Below, in pieces: positions 1 through 7,751 of a DNA stretch of 64,000 nucleotides; positions within the stretch are counted from its first letter, which is position 1; each line of letters opens with the position of its first letter. Source of the stretch: Burkholderiales bacterium (GTDB lineage Bacteria; Pseudomonadota; Gammaproteobacteria; Burkholderiales; SG8-41). Location: positions 124,001 through 188,000 of the forward strand of contig DATAJS010000009.1 in NCBI GenBank assembly GCA_036262035.1, in the 5' to 3' direction. The position numbers and the translations under genes were made by a program. Below the pieces are notes generated by a model. The model was not told where the DNA came from. It worked only from the letters and a program-made list of their open reading frames with translations, and searched no databases.

Positions 1-29
1 CCCAACTTCATCAGCAAGGCTCCTCTACC

Positions 30-80
30 TCGTGCGCCACGGGATCGCCACGGCTCGCTTCGCGAGCCTCGCGATGACGG
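30..80. repeat. Partial copy of the dispersed CGCCACGAGATCG...CGCGATGACGG intergenic repeat
   Basis: This is the right half of an intergenic repeat with fuller copies at 10239-10340, 22174-22270, 34743-34838 and 40234-40300. It lies just beyond the stop codon of the minus-strand binding-protein gene. The outer part is cut off by, or lies beyond, the window edge. No coding potential is seen in bases 1-86. Confidence 0.6.
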
Positions 81-86
81 CGTACG

Positions 87-1055
87 CTAATCGAGCTTCA
101 CGTTGAACTCGCGGAACAGCCTGCCGATCATTTCGGAATCCGCCTTCAGGCGTTCGGCGAGCTCTTCCGGCGTCTTGTGCGCGGGCTCGAGCGTCTGGGC
201 GCTGAGCCTGCCCGCGACTTCGGAGTCGGTCATCGCTTTCCCCATCTCGGCGTTGAGCCGGTCGACGATCGCCCGCGGCGTTGCCGCAGGCGCCCAGGCG
301 CTGACCCAGGTCCACGATTCGTAACCGGGAAAGGTGTCGGCGATCGTCGGCACGTCCGGGAGCTGCGGCACCCGCTCCAGCGTGGTCACGCCCAGCGCGC
401 GCACGCGATTCGACTTGACGTGCGCGATCAGCTCGCCGATCGCCGCGACCTGGCACTGCGTTTCTCCCGACACCAGGGCGACGACAGCCGGCCCGCCGCC
501 TTTGAACGGCACGTGCGTCAGGCGTACGCCCGTCCTCGATTCGAAGAGCACGCCGTTGAAGTGCGTGAAGCTGCCGTAGCCCGAATGCCCGTGGAGAATC
601 GCTTTCGGGCGGCTCTTCGCCAGCGCGATGAACTCCTTCACCGATCGTGTCGGCAGCGAGGGATGCACCGTGAGCACGGCCGCGACTCGCGCGAGCGGCG
701 TGACCGGGGCGAAATCGCGCAGCGCGTCGTAGGGCAGCTTCGAGTAGAGATGTGGATTCGAGACGTGGGAGGCTGCGGTCTGAATCAGCAAGGTATAGCC
801 GTCGGGCTTGCTTTGCGCGACGATGGCCGAGCCGATCGTGCCGCCCGCGCCCGCGCGGTTGTCGATGACGAACTGCTGTCCCATCTGCTCCGAGACCTTC
901 GTAAACACGATGCGCGCCACGATGTCGTTCGCGCCGGCCGGCGGAAACGGCACGACCACCCGCACGGGCTTGGCCGGAAAAGCCTGGGACCATGCGGCGC
1001 CTGCGGCGCAGAGCAGAGCGGCGAAAACCGCCGCGAACACTCGGGCTGCTTTCAT
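87..1055 (-). CDS. Tripartite tricarboxylate transporter substrate-binding protein (Bug/TctC family)
   Basis: Periplasmic receptor of 322 aa, the usual family length. An N-terminal signal peptide (residues 1 to about 24, ending A-A-W-S-Q) precedes a mature start A-F-P-A-K-P. Bug hallmarks follow: V-P-F-P-P-A-G-A-N-D-I near residue 38, an I-D-N-R-A-G-A-G-G-T motif, P-D-G-Y-T-L-L and V-P-F-K-G-G-G-P-A-V. The ATG at 1053-1055 is chosen because it opens the signal peptide; the frame stays open far upstream but that part is out-of-frame shadow of the next gene. Family members bind small carboxylates for TTT uptake or signalling; the ligand here cannot be read from sequence. The closest relative in the window is the gene at 18469-19437. 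It is divergent from the FAD oxidoreductase at 1125, and no TctA/TctB genes are adjacent. Confidence 0.95.
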   Translation of the reverse strand: MKAARVFAAVFAALLCAAGAAWSQAFPAKPVRVVVPFPPAGANDIVARIVFTKVSEQMGQQFVIDNRAGAGGTIGSAIVAQSKPDGYTLLIQTAASHVSNPHLYSKLPYDALRDFAPVTPLARVAAVLTVHPSLPTRSVKEFIALAKSRPKAILHGHSGYGSFTHFNGVLFESRTGVRLTHVPFKGGGPAVVALVSGETQCQVAAIGELIAHVKSNRVRALGVTTLERVPQLPDVPTIADTFPGYESWTWVSAWAPAATPRAIVDRLNAEMGKAMTDSEVAGRLSAQTLEPAHKTPEELAERLKADSEMIGRLFREFNVKLD

Positions 1056-1124
1056 GCTATTCCTCCCCCTGTTGGTAGGACGTCCGAGCGCAGCATACGG
1101 CCTCGGGCTCTTTCGGAGAAGCGG

Positions 1125-2207
1125 ATGCGTGTCGTGATTTGCGGCGGCGGGGTGATCGGAGCGTGCACCGCGTATTTCCTGGCCAGGCGCGGCGTCGACG
1201 TCACCGTGGTCGAGCGCAACGAAGTCGCCTGTGCCGCCTCCGGCAACGCGGGCGGTTTCCTCGCGCTCGACTGGTGCGCCGGCAGTGAGCTCGATGCGCT
1301 GGCACGGCGCAGCTTCGCACTGCATGGCGAGCTTGCCGCCGAGATCGACGAGGACTGGGGTTTTCACCGGACGAACGCGTACGGCGGTTGGGTGGTGCGC
1401 GATTCCGACCCGCGCCGACACGCACCGGCCGCGCTCGACTGGCTTGCCGGCGGCATCGCGATCTCGCACCGACTCGGCACGCCGGATACCACCGCCGTCG
1501 TCAATCCGCGCAGGTTCACGCAGGCGATGATGCGCGCGGCGCAACGGCACGGCGCGCAGGTGCGTGTGGGGCAGGTGACCGGCGTGTTGCGTGAGGGCGA
1601 CGGCTCGCGCGTGCGAGGGGTCGAGGTCGGCGGTTCGGCGATCGAAGCCGACGCGACCGTGATCGCGATGGGCCCTTGGTCGATCCTGGCGGCGGAATGG
1701 CTGCCGCTGCCCGATGTCTACGGACGGCAAAGCCCGAGCCTCGTCTATGACACGGGCCCTGACGTCCCGGGTGATGCGCTCTTCCTGGAATACCGCGATG
1801 CGGCCGGCGAAGAGGTGACGGTCGAAGTGTTTCCGCGCGCGGACGGCACCACCCACGTCTGCGCGTTCGGCGGCTCGGCGCCGCTGCCGATCGATCCGGG
1901 CCACGTCGCACCCGAGCCCGGTGTCATCGAGCGCCTGCACGCGCTGTGCGAGCGGGTGTCGCCCGCGTTCACGCGGGACCGGATCGCCGCCAGGCAGGCG
2001 TGCTTCCGTCCGATCACGCGCGATTTCGTGCCGCTGATCGGCCGCGTGCCGCACACCGACGGCGCCTTCGTCGCCACCGGTCACAACGTCTGGGGCATCC
2101 TCAACGGGCCGGCGACCGGCGAGGCGATGGCGGAGCTGATCGTCGACGCGAAGACCAGTCAGGTCGACCTGGAGCCGTTCGACCCCGGCCGTTTCGACGA
2201 AGAGTGA
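1125..2207 (+). CDS. FAD-dependent oxidoreductase (DAO family, glycine/D-amino-acid oxidase-like)
   Basis: 360 aa. The protein opens with a Rossmann dinucleotide-binding motif G-G-G-V-I-G-A (about residues 6-12), followed by V-V-E-R-N, the acidic end of beta-2 that holds the FAD ribose. The C-terminus carries the DAO-type segment G-H-N-V-W-G-I-L-N-G-P-A-T-G that closes the FAD site. This family oxidises the C-N bond of amino acids or secondary amines; the substrate is not predictable. Start ATG 1125 gives the Rossmann motif at the expected distance; an in-frame extension to 177 is antisense to the Bug gene and is rejected. It is followed 13 bp later by an LLM oxidoreductase on the same strand, so the two are probably co-transcribed. 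Confidence 0.9.
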   Translation: MRVVICGGGVIGACTAYFLARRGVDVTVVERNEVACAASGNAGGFLALDWCAGSELDALARRSFALHGELAAEIDEDWGFHRTNAYGGWVVRDSDPRRHAPAALDWLAGGIAISHRLGTPDTTAVVNPRRFTQAMMRAAQRHGAQVRVGQVTGVLREGDGSRVRGVEVGGSAIEADATVIAMGPWSILAAEWLPLPDVYGRQSPSLVYDTGPDVPGDALFLEYRDAAGEEVTVEVFPRADGTTHVCAFGGSAPLPIDPGHVAPEPGVIERLHALCERVSPAFTRDRIAARQACFRPITRDFVPLIGRVPHTDGAFVATGHNVWGILNGPATGEAMAELIVDAKTSQVDLEPFDPGRFDEE

Positions 2208-2220
2208 AGGGAGGACTTCC

Positions 2221-3072
2221 ATGCTCACCGGCGTTTATTACTTTCCGACCGACTACGGCATCGACATCGCGGAGCTTGCGCGCGCGCTCGAGGAGCGCGG
2301 CTACGATGCGCTGTTCGTCTGCGAGCACACCCACATCCCGACCAGCCGTAAAACGCCGTTCCCCGGCGGCGGCGAGCTGCCGAAGAAATACAAGCACACG
2401 CACGATCCCTTCGTCGCGCTGTCGTTCGCCGCTGCGGCGACGCGCACGCTGAAGCTCGGGACGGGCATCGCGCTCGTTCCGCAACGCGATCCGATCGTCA
2501 CCGCGAAATCGGTCGCGAGTCTCGATCAGCTCTCCAACGGGCGCTTCATCTTCGCGATCGGCGGCGGCTGGAACGTCGACGAGATGGAGAACCACGGCAC
2601 GCGCTACGAGACGCGCTTCAAGCTCTTGCGCGAGCGCGTGCTGGCGATGAAAGCGCTGTGGACACAGGAGGAGGCGGAGTTTCACGGCGAGTACGTGAGC
2701 TTCGATCCGGTGTGGATGTATCCCAAGCCGAAACAGCGGCCGCATCCGCCGATCCTCATCGGCGGCGAGTCCGACCATACGATCCGGCGCGTCGTGGAGT
2801 TCGCGGACGGCTGGTTTCCCCGGCCGCGCCACGGCTGGGAGCCGAAGAGCGCGGTGGCGCGCCTGCACGCAGCGGCTAGGGCGGCGGGGCGCGATCCGGC
2901 GACGTTATCGGTGACGGTGTTCGCCGCGCCGCCGGATCGCGACAAGCTGGCGGCTTATCGCGACGCGGGCATCCATCGCGTGCTGTTCGAGGTTCCGGAT
3001 GCGAGCCGCGACGAGATCCTGCGAGTGCTCGACCGCAATGCCCCGCTGGTCGCAGAACTGGCCCGCGCATAG
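2221..3072 (+). CDS. LLM-class F420-dependent oxidoreductase (luciferase-like)
   Basis: 283 aa TIM-barrel protein of the luciferase-like superfamily, closest in length and pattern to the TIGR03619 F420-dependent subgroup. Visible hallmarks are V-C-E-H-T-H-I-P near residue 39, K-L-G-T-G-I-A-L-V-P-Q-R-D-P, and S-L-D-Q-L-S-N-G-R-F, the strand-4 region conserved in these enzymes. A GGGAGGA sequence precedes the ATG. The likely role is a flavin- or F420-linked redox step on a small organic substrate. The cofactor assignment comes from the family and is uncertain in a betaproteobacterium. A decayed copy of its central segment lies 1 kb downstream (4065-4153). Confidence 0.88.
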   Translation: MLTGVYYFPTDYGIDIAELARALEERGYDALFVCEHTHIPTSRKTPFPGGGELPKKYKHTHDPFVALSFAAAATRTLKLGTGIALVPQRDPIVTAKSVASLDQLSNGRFIFAIGGGWNVDEMENHGTRYETRFKLLRERVLAMKALWTQEEAEFHGEYVSFDPVWMYPKPKQRPHPPILIGGESDHTIRRVVEFADGWFPRPRHGWEPKSAVARLHAAARAAGRDPATLSVTVFAAPPDRDKLAAYRDAGIHRVLFEVPDASRDEILRVLDRNAPLVAELARA

Positions 3073-3134
3073 CGCTATCATAGGGTCATCACCGGCGCAG
3101 TCCGGATAGTGGATCAACCTTCGAGAGGTACGCC

Positions 3135-4013
3135 ATGAGCGCAGTCCTGCAAGCACCGGCTCAAACGATGAAGATCACCAAAGTCAAAGAGCACATCGGC
3201 GCCATTGTCACCGGCATCGATCTCGCCCAGCCGGTCGACGAGGCGACCCGCAAGAAGCTCTACGACGCGGCGGTCGAGAACATCGTGCTGGTGATCCGCG
3301 GTCAGGCGCATCTCACGCCTGCGCAGCTACAGGCCGGCGCGGAGCTCTTCGGAGAGTTGATGGAAGATCAGAATCGGCGCTATCTGGTGGACGGCTTTCC
3401 GCTGATCAGCGTGCTCGATAACTTCCACAAGGACAGCCAGGGCAACGCGGCCAAAGTCGGCAAGAACGCCACCTGGCACACCGATCACACCAATCAGGAG
3501 CGTCCGCCGGCGTTCACCATGCTCTACGCGGTGGCGGTGCCGGACAAAGGCGGGGCCACCTCGGTGTGCAACTCGCGCGCGGCGTACGAGGCGCTGCCGG
3601 AGGACCTGAAGCAGAAGATCACCGGCATGAAAACCGAGAACACGCTGATCAGCAGCGCGCGCTTCAAGATCGCCAATCCGGACATTCTCAAAGAGCAGCT
3701 CGAATCGAAGAAGCCGCCGACGGTGCAGCCGCTGGTGCGCACGCACCCCGACACCGGCACCAAGGCGGTGTGGTTCCACAAGAGCAAGACCGAGAAAATC
3801 ATCGGCATGACGCCGGAAGAGACTCAGGATTTCCTGCAGGACCTCACCGATAGGATCACCCAGCCCCAGTTCTGCTACGCGCACCAGTACGAGCCGGGCG
3901 ACCTGCTGATCATCGACGATCGCGCGTCGCTGCACAAAGCGGGGCACGATTTCGATCAGAGCCAGCACCGCAGGCTCTATCGCATGCTGGTGCGGGGAGA
4001 TCGACCGTACTAA
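3135..4013 (+). CDS. TauD/TfdA-family Fe(II)/2-oxoglutarate-dependent dioxygenase
   Basis: 292 aa. The Fe(II) facial triad is visible: H115-x-D117 in T-W-H-T-D-H-T and the distal His near residue 267 in S-L-H-K-A-G-H, followed by the 2-oxoglutarate-binding arginines in H-R-R-L-Y-R (278-283). Relatives (TauD, TfdA, clavaminate-synthase-like proteins) couple 2OG decarboxylation to substrate hydroxylation, often releasing sulfite or cleaving ether bonds. The substrate here is unknown. GAGAGGTACGCC precedes the ATG. It sits 62 bp after the LLM gene and is followed immediately by a palindromic repeat, so it probably ends the transcript. Confidence 0.92.
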   Translation: MSAVLQAPAQTMKITKVKEHIGAIVTGIDLAQPVDEATRKKLYDAAVENIVLVIRGQAHLTPAQLQAGAELFGELMEDQNRRYLVDGFPLISVLDNFHKDSQGNAAKVGKNATWHTDHTNQERPPAFTMLYAVAVPDKGGATSVCNSRAAYEALPEDLKQKITGMKTENTLISSARFKIANPDILKEQLESKKPPTVQPLVRTHPDTGTKAVWFHKSKTEKIIGMTPEETQDFLQDLTDRITQPQFCYAHQYEPGDLLIIDDRASLHKAGHDFDQSQHRRLYRMLVRGDRPY

Positions 4014-4053
4014 ATGGGGTCAGGTCCACATTATTCTGAATGTGGACCTGATC
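4012..4053. repeat. Palindromic REP-like element, family A (GGGGTCAGGTCCACATT arms)
   Basis: A left arm of about 17 bases (4016-4032) is followed by ATTCTG and a matching right arm AATGTGGACCTGAT (4039-4052). Copies with the same arms occur at 8794-8843 and, with a long insert, at 22271-22456. It lies directly after the TauD-like gene stop codon, where it could also act as a transcript-end hairpin, although no T-run follows. Confidence 0.8.
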
Positions 4054-4064
4054 TCGTTTCTTCC

Positions 4065-4153
4065 CTGAAGCTCGGGCGGGGCATCGTCTCGTTCCGCAGC
4101 ACGACCTGATCGTCACGGCCAAACCGGTCGCGAGTCTCGACCAGCTCTCGAAG
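4065..4153 (+). pseudogene. Relic of an LLM-class oxidoreductase gene
   Basis: Translated with one frameshift near 4088, this segment reads K-L-G-R-G-I-V, then L-V-P-Q-H-D-L-I-V-T-A-K-P-V-A-S-L-D-Q-L-S. It matches residues about 80-108 of the intact LLM oxidoreductase at 2221-3072 (K-L-G-T-G-I-A-L-V-P-Q-R-D-P-I-V-T-A-K-S-V-A-S-L-D-Q-L-S). No start, no remaining domain and no long ORF are present, so only a scar of a second copy remains. A family A repeat lies right before it. Confidence 0.8.
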
Positions 4154-4225
4154 CACGCAATCGCGCAAGACAAAGGAACCCTCATGTCAGGAAGAGTGAA
4201 CGTCGGTGCTGCTCTCCATTATCCA

Positions 4226-4642
4226 ATGAACATCCGTTCGGTCGTGCGGACCGCGTGCACAGCCGTCGCGTTGATTGTCGGATTGCCTGCGGTCGCTCAT
4301 GGCGACGGGGTGTCCGTCACGCCGAACTTCAGTCATGTGATTCCCAATATTCCGGGCAAGTCGCTGACCGCCGTGGTCGTCGACTACGCGCCCGGTGGGG
4401 CGTCGGCCCCGCACGAGCATGCAAAGTCGGCCTTCATCTACGCCTACGTCGTATCGGGCGCCATCGAGTCGCAGGTGAACGACGGCCCGAAGCGCGTCTA
4501 TCGCGCAGGTGAAAGCTTTTTCGAGGAGCCCGGTGCCCTGCACCGTGTGAGCCGCAACGCGAGCAAGACGAAGCCCGCGAAGCTGCTCGCGGTGTTCGTG
4601 GTGGATACCGGCGACAAGGCTCTGACCGTCCCTGTCAAATGA
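4226..4642 (+). CDS. Secreted cupin-domain protein
   Basis: 138 aa from the ATG at 4226, which opens a clear signal peptide (hydrophobic T-A-V-A-L-I-V-G-L, cleavage near A-H-G). A longer form from ATG 4184 (152 aa) is possible and has an AAGGAA upstream. The cupin core shows P-H-E-H-A-K-S-A-F-I-Y-A (motif 1 histidines), Y-R-A-G-E-S-F-F-E-E-P-G-A-L-H (motif 2). It resembles small export-targeted cupins found beside carboxymuconolactone decarboxylase-like proteins, as here: the CMD gene starts 25 bp later. Probable metal-binding barrel of unknown substrate. Confidence 0.85.
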   Translation: MNIRSVVRTACTAVALIVGLPAVAHGDGVSVTPNFSHVIPNIPGKSLTAVVVDYAPGGASAPHEHAKSAFIYAYVVSGAIESQVNDGPKRVYRAGESFFEEPGALHRVSRNASKTKPAKLLAVFVVDTGDKALTVPVK

Positions 4643-4667
4643 TCCAGAACCTAGAGGAGTCGATAAC

Positions 4668-5123
4668 ATGAGCAGGCGTCTGGATTACAACCGGATCGCA
4701 CCGGCAGGCATCAAGGCCCTCGGCGGCGTTTACGGCTATGTCACGCAAAGCAGTCTTTCACCCGTTCTGGTGGACCTGACTTACCTTCGCGTATCGCAGA
4801 TCAACAACTGCGCCTACTGCCTGGACATGCACACGCGCGATTTGCTGAAGAAAGGCGTGAAGGTCGAAAAGCTGGCGCTGGTGCAGGCCTGGCGGGAAGC
4901 CGGCGAGCTGTTCGATGAACGCGAACGTGCGGCCCTTGCGTGGGCGGAATCGGTCACCATGGTCGCGGAGACGGGGGTTCCGGATGCGGCGTACGCAGCA
5001 GCGCGTGCGGTCTTCGACGAGCGGGAGCTCGTGGATCTGACGATCGCCGTCGGCCTGATGAACACCTACAACCGCATGGCGATCAGCTTCCGGAACACGC
5101 CTCAGGCTGTGCTGGAGAAGTGA
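4668..5123 (+). CDS. Carboxymuconolactone decarboxylase family protein (AhpD-like)
   Basis: 151 aa, all-helical AhpD-like protein. The redox motif N-N-C48-A-Y-C51-L-D-M-H55 matches the C-x-x-C-x-x-x-H proton-relay pattern of alkylhydroperoxidase AhpD. Such proteins reduce peroxides or disulfides, or act as small redox partners; true decarboxylases lack the CxxC. AGAGGAG precedes the ATG. It forms a two-gene unit with the secreted cupin and ends 5 bp before the convergent hypothetical gene. Confidence 0.92.
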   Translation: MSRRLDYNRIAPAGIKALGGVYGYVTQSSLSPVLVDLTYLRVSQINNCAYCLDMHTRDLLKKGVKVEKLALVQAWREAGELFDERERAALAWAESVTMVAETGVPDAAYAAARAVFDERELVDLTIAVGLMNTYNRMAISFRNTPQAVLEK

Positions 5124-5128
5124 GTCGA

Positions 5129-5980
5129 TCACTCCGCCGCCGCGTTCAGACTGTCCCACGCTTCCTTGTCGGGATCGTCGCGCCGCTGATACGGCTCCCA
5201 GAGCCAGTCGTGCTTGCGGAAGATCGCCCATGCCGCCTCGCGGGCGGCGAGGTACGCGTCGAGCGCCTGCTGATGCTGTTTCGAGCGGGCCTTGAATTCC
5301 CGGACGGTGTGCAGATAGTAGGGGAGCAGGAGGATGTCGCTGGGCTGCATCTCCAGTCCGGCGAACCAGACGTCGATATCGTCCAACAGGCGGCGTTCCC
5401 ACAGGTTCGTCTGCCGCACGAAGGTCTTGAGCGCGAGCGCATCGTCGTCCGCGACGTCGCAGCGCAGGGCGCCGTCGAGCATCGGCAGCGAGAGCTGACG
5501 CAGCGGCGCGTCCTGCGGGCCGCGCACCGCACACCACGCGAGCAGCAGCGCCTTGAGCATGTCGGCGCGCAGCGTCTCCATGAGCTCCTCGAACGTGCTC
5601 ACCGCGAGCCGCTGGTGCAGTCGCTCGAGGCAATGCCGGGACAGGGTGATCGTGGGCCCGACCGCATCCCCCAGCGGCTGGCTGTCGCTGCGCCGTCCGA
5701 ACTTCGCGGCGGAATGGATGACCGCCTCGTGTTTGTCGACCGGCAGCGCCGTGAGATAGGTGAGTGCGCCGCCATAGCCGGGTGACGCGTACCGGAAGAT
5801 ATAGAAGGAGGTCGGCCAGAGCCTTGCTGCGTAGTCGTCCAGCATCGCCGAGCGCAGCTTCCGGCCGGTCGCCCTGAAGCGCGGAGTCGCGGCAGTCAAT
5901 GCGACCGCGCTGGTCTCCGCCAGATCGCGCAGCGAAACCTTGGCGAGTCCCCTGGCGAGGGACGAGTGAATGGAGCTCAT
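5129..5980 (-). CDS. Hypothetical protein
   Basis: 283 aa from the ATG at 5978-5980; a longer ORF to 6082 would overlap the amidohydrolase gene, so the shorter start is preferred. I recognise no family. The sequence is mostly helical and soluble, with no signal peptide or membrane span, and ends in a W-E-P-Y-Q-R-R-D-D-P-D-K-E-A-W segment rich in acidic and aromatic residues. It lies on the same strand and just downstream of the amidohydrolase and SDR genes and may share their transcript. Confidence 0.6.
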   Translation of the reverse strand: MSSIHSSLARGLAKVSLRDLAETSAVALTAATPRFRATGRKLRSAMLDDYAARLWPTSFYIFRYASPGYGGALTYLTALPVDKHEAVIHSAAKFGRRSDSQPLGDAVGPTITLSRHCLERLHQRLAVSTFEELMETLRADMLKALLLAWCAVRGPQDAPLRQLSLPMLDGALRCDVADDDALALKTFVRQTNLWERRLLDDIDVWFAGLEMQPSDILLLPYYLHTVREFKARSKQHQQALDAYLAAREAAWAIFRKHDWLWEPYQRRDDPDKEAWDSLNAAAE

Positions 5981-6020
5981 CAGGTTCGGTTTGCGAATTA
6001 CGGACCCGAAACCTTCGTTC

Positions 6021-6863
6021 TCAAGTCCCGCTCGGCGACCAGCCGTAGGCCTTCGCGCACGCGCCGCCCATGAGCATCGCACGCTCGCTTTCGGAGAGGC
6101 GCTTGGTCTCGAGGAACGGCTTCACCGCGTTCTCGTAGTTGACGACCACGAAGGCGCGCGTCCAGTCGGTGCCCCACAGGCAGCGCTCGAAACCCCACGC
6201 GTCGAACACGCGCGCCAGCGGATCCCAGATGTCCGCGAAAGGATACGGCTCCTTCGACAGCGTGCACGCGCCGCTCACTTTGACCACCGCGTTCTTGCGC
6301 TTGGCGAGGTCCAGCAGCGTCGGCAGCTTCGCCCACGGCTCGGCCGGGGCGGGCGGCGTGCGGGGCTGCAGGAGGCCGAGGTGGTCGATGATGAATCGCG
6401 TATCGGGATGGCGGTCGATGAGCTTCGTCGCGCCTTCCAGATTGCCCGCGCACGAGAGATTCACGGGAAAGTCGTGACGCGCGGCCGCACGCGCGATGCG
6501 ATCGTCGCCCGCGTCGTTCGGCGCGCGGCCGACGTCCTTGCGCATCATGATGCGGATGCCGACCGTGCCCGGCGTCTTCTTCCATTCGGCGATGACGTCC
6601 TCGACCGCCGGATCGTCGGGATTGACCGGCTTCACGAGGGCGAAGCGGCCGGGATGGGCGCGCTGCACCTCCGTCGCGTAGCTTGCGTCGTAGCCGTACA
6701 TCGCGAACGGCGAGACGAAGATCGCGCCGTCGACGCCGACGGCCTTCATCGCGGCGACCATCTCGTCGCCCGTGACGTGGGGAGGCCAGTTCGGCACCGT
6801 GCGCCACGGGCGCTCCGGCGTGTTGGCTTCGTAGGCGTGGACCTGGGAATCGATGACCATCAC
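6021..6863 (-). CDS. Amidohydrolase family protein (PDC-lactonase-like TIM barrel)
   Basis: 280 aa. The N-terminus I-D-S-Q-V-H-A-Y (residues 4-11) is the D-x-Q-x-H variant of the metal-binding strand-1 motif of the amidohydrolase_2 family. Later strands give F-P-V-N-L-S-C-A-G, F-I-I-D-H-L-G-L (barrel His) and L-W-G-T-D-W-T (C-terminal Asp). Members include 2-pyrone-4,6-dicarboxylate lactonase and other lactone or decarboxylation hydrolases of aromatic catabolism. It lies 19 bp downstream of the SDR gene on the same strand and is probably in the same operon. Confidence 0.9.
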   Translation of the reverse strand: MMVIDSQVHAYEANTPERPWRTVPNWPPHVTGDEMVAAMKAVGVDGAIFVSPFAMYGYDASYATEVQRAHPGRFALVKPVNPDDPAVEDVIAEWKKTPGTVGIRIMMRKDVGRAPNDAGDDRIARAAARHDFPVNLSCAGNLEGATKLIDRHPDTRFIIDHLGLLQPRTPPAPAEPWAKLPTLLDLAKRKNAVVKVSGACTLSKEPYPFADIWDPLARVFDAWGFERCLWGTDWTRAFVVVNYENAVKPFLETKRLSESERAMLMGGACAKAYGWSPSGT

Positions 6864-6882
6864 GGGATGCTCCTTTGTGTAT

Positions 6883-7647
6883 TCAGACGCCCGAGTTCGA
6901 CAGGCCGCCGTTGATGTGCAGCGTCTGTCCGGTCATGTAAGAGCCGGCCGGACCGACGAGGCTGCGCACCATGCCGGCGATCTCGTGCGGCGTGCCTTTG
7001 CGGCCGAGCGGGATGTCTCTTCGTGCGGGCGTCGAGCCGGCCACTCGAATCGTGTCGATCTGCCCGGGCGAGATGCAGTTCACGCGGATGCCGAACTCGG
7101 CGAAATCCGCCGCGAGCGCCTTGGTGAGGCCGACGATGCCGTGCTTGGACGCCGCGACGTGCGCGCGGTCCTTCAGTCCCAGCAGCGCGGTGACGCCGGC
7201 GAAGAAGACGATGCGCCCGTCGCCCGCCTGCTTGAGCGCGGGGAGGCACGCTTTGGTGAACACGAACGCGCTGTCGAGGTTGGTGGAGAGGACTCGGCGC
7301 CAGTCTTCGAAGCTGATCTCGTCGAAGTGCACGTGCTCGCGCAGCGCCGCGTTGAGCACGAGGATGTCGAGGCGTCCGAAGCGCTTGATCACCGCGTCGA
7401 CCATGGCGTTCACCTGCGCGGGATCCGCGACGTCGGCGACATAGGCGTCACCGTCGGTGCCCAGCGCCTTGATCTCGTCGACCACGCCGCGCGCCTCCGC
7501 GGCGTTCGAGCGCGTGTTCACCGCGACTTTCGCGCCCGCCGACGCGAGCGACAGCGCGATGGCGCGGCCGATGTTGCGCCCTGCGCCGGTGACGAGAGCG
7601 ACTTTCCCGGCGAGCTCGTCGCCTTTGTGCATGCCCGCTTCGGTCAT
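6883..7647 (-). CDS. SDR-family protein lacking the catalytic Ser and Tyr
   Basis: 254 aa classical-length short-chain dehydrogenase fold. The cofactor motif T-G-A-G-R-N-I-G (20-27), L-N-A near 98-100, N123 and the C-terminal P-G-Q-I-D and I-N-G-G-L are present. The active site is altered: the Y-x-x-x-K position reads V164-A-A-S-K168, and the residue 13 before it, normally Ser, is Gly151. Checked at codon level (GTC in place of TAC/TAT). The lysine and NNAG-like asparagine remain, so nucleotide binding is likely, but ordinary alcohol/ketone chemistry is doubtful. It leads an operon with the amidohydrolase and is divergent from the MBL gene. Confidence 0.88.
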   Translation of the reverse strand: MTEAGMHKGDELAGKVALVTGAGRNIGRAIALSLASAGAKVAVNTRSNAAEARGVVDEIKALGTDGDAYVADVADPAQVNAMVDAVIKRFGRLDILVLNAALREHVHFDEISFEDWRRVLSTNLDSAFVFTKACLPALKQAGDGRIVFFAGVTALLGLKDRAHVAASKHGIVGLTKALAADFAEFGIRVNCISPGQIDTIRVAGSTPARRDIPLGRKGTPHEIAGMVRSLVGPAGSYMTGQTLHINGGLSNSGV

Positions 7648-7751
7648 AATGTGCCCCTTGTTCGTTTAGGATGTGTGCGCAGATTCTAATGGCATCGCGC
7701 GCGCGAAACGGTCTCGCCCGGAATACAACAATCAACAACAGGAGGAACGAC

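Noticed and set aside
87-2228. 713-codon minus ORF extending the first Bug gene across the FAD oxidoreductase
   Set aside because: Only the part up to 1055 has Bug features; the rest is antisense shadow of the oxidase in GC-rich DNA.
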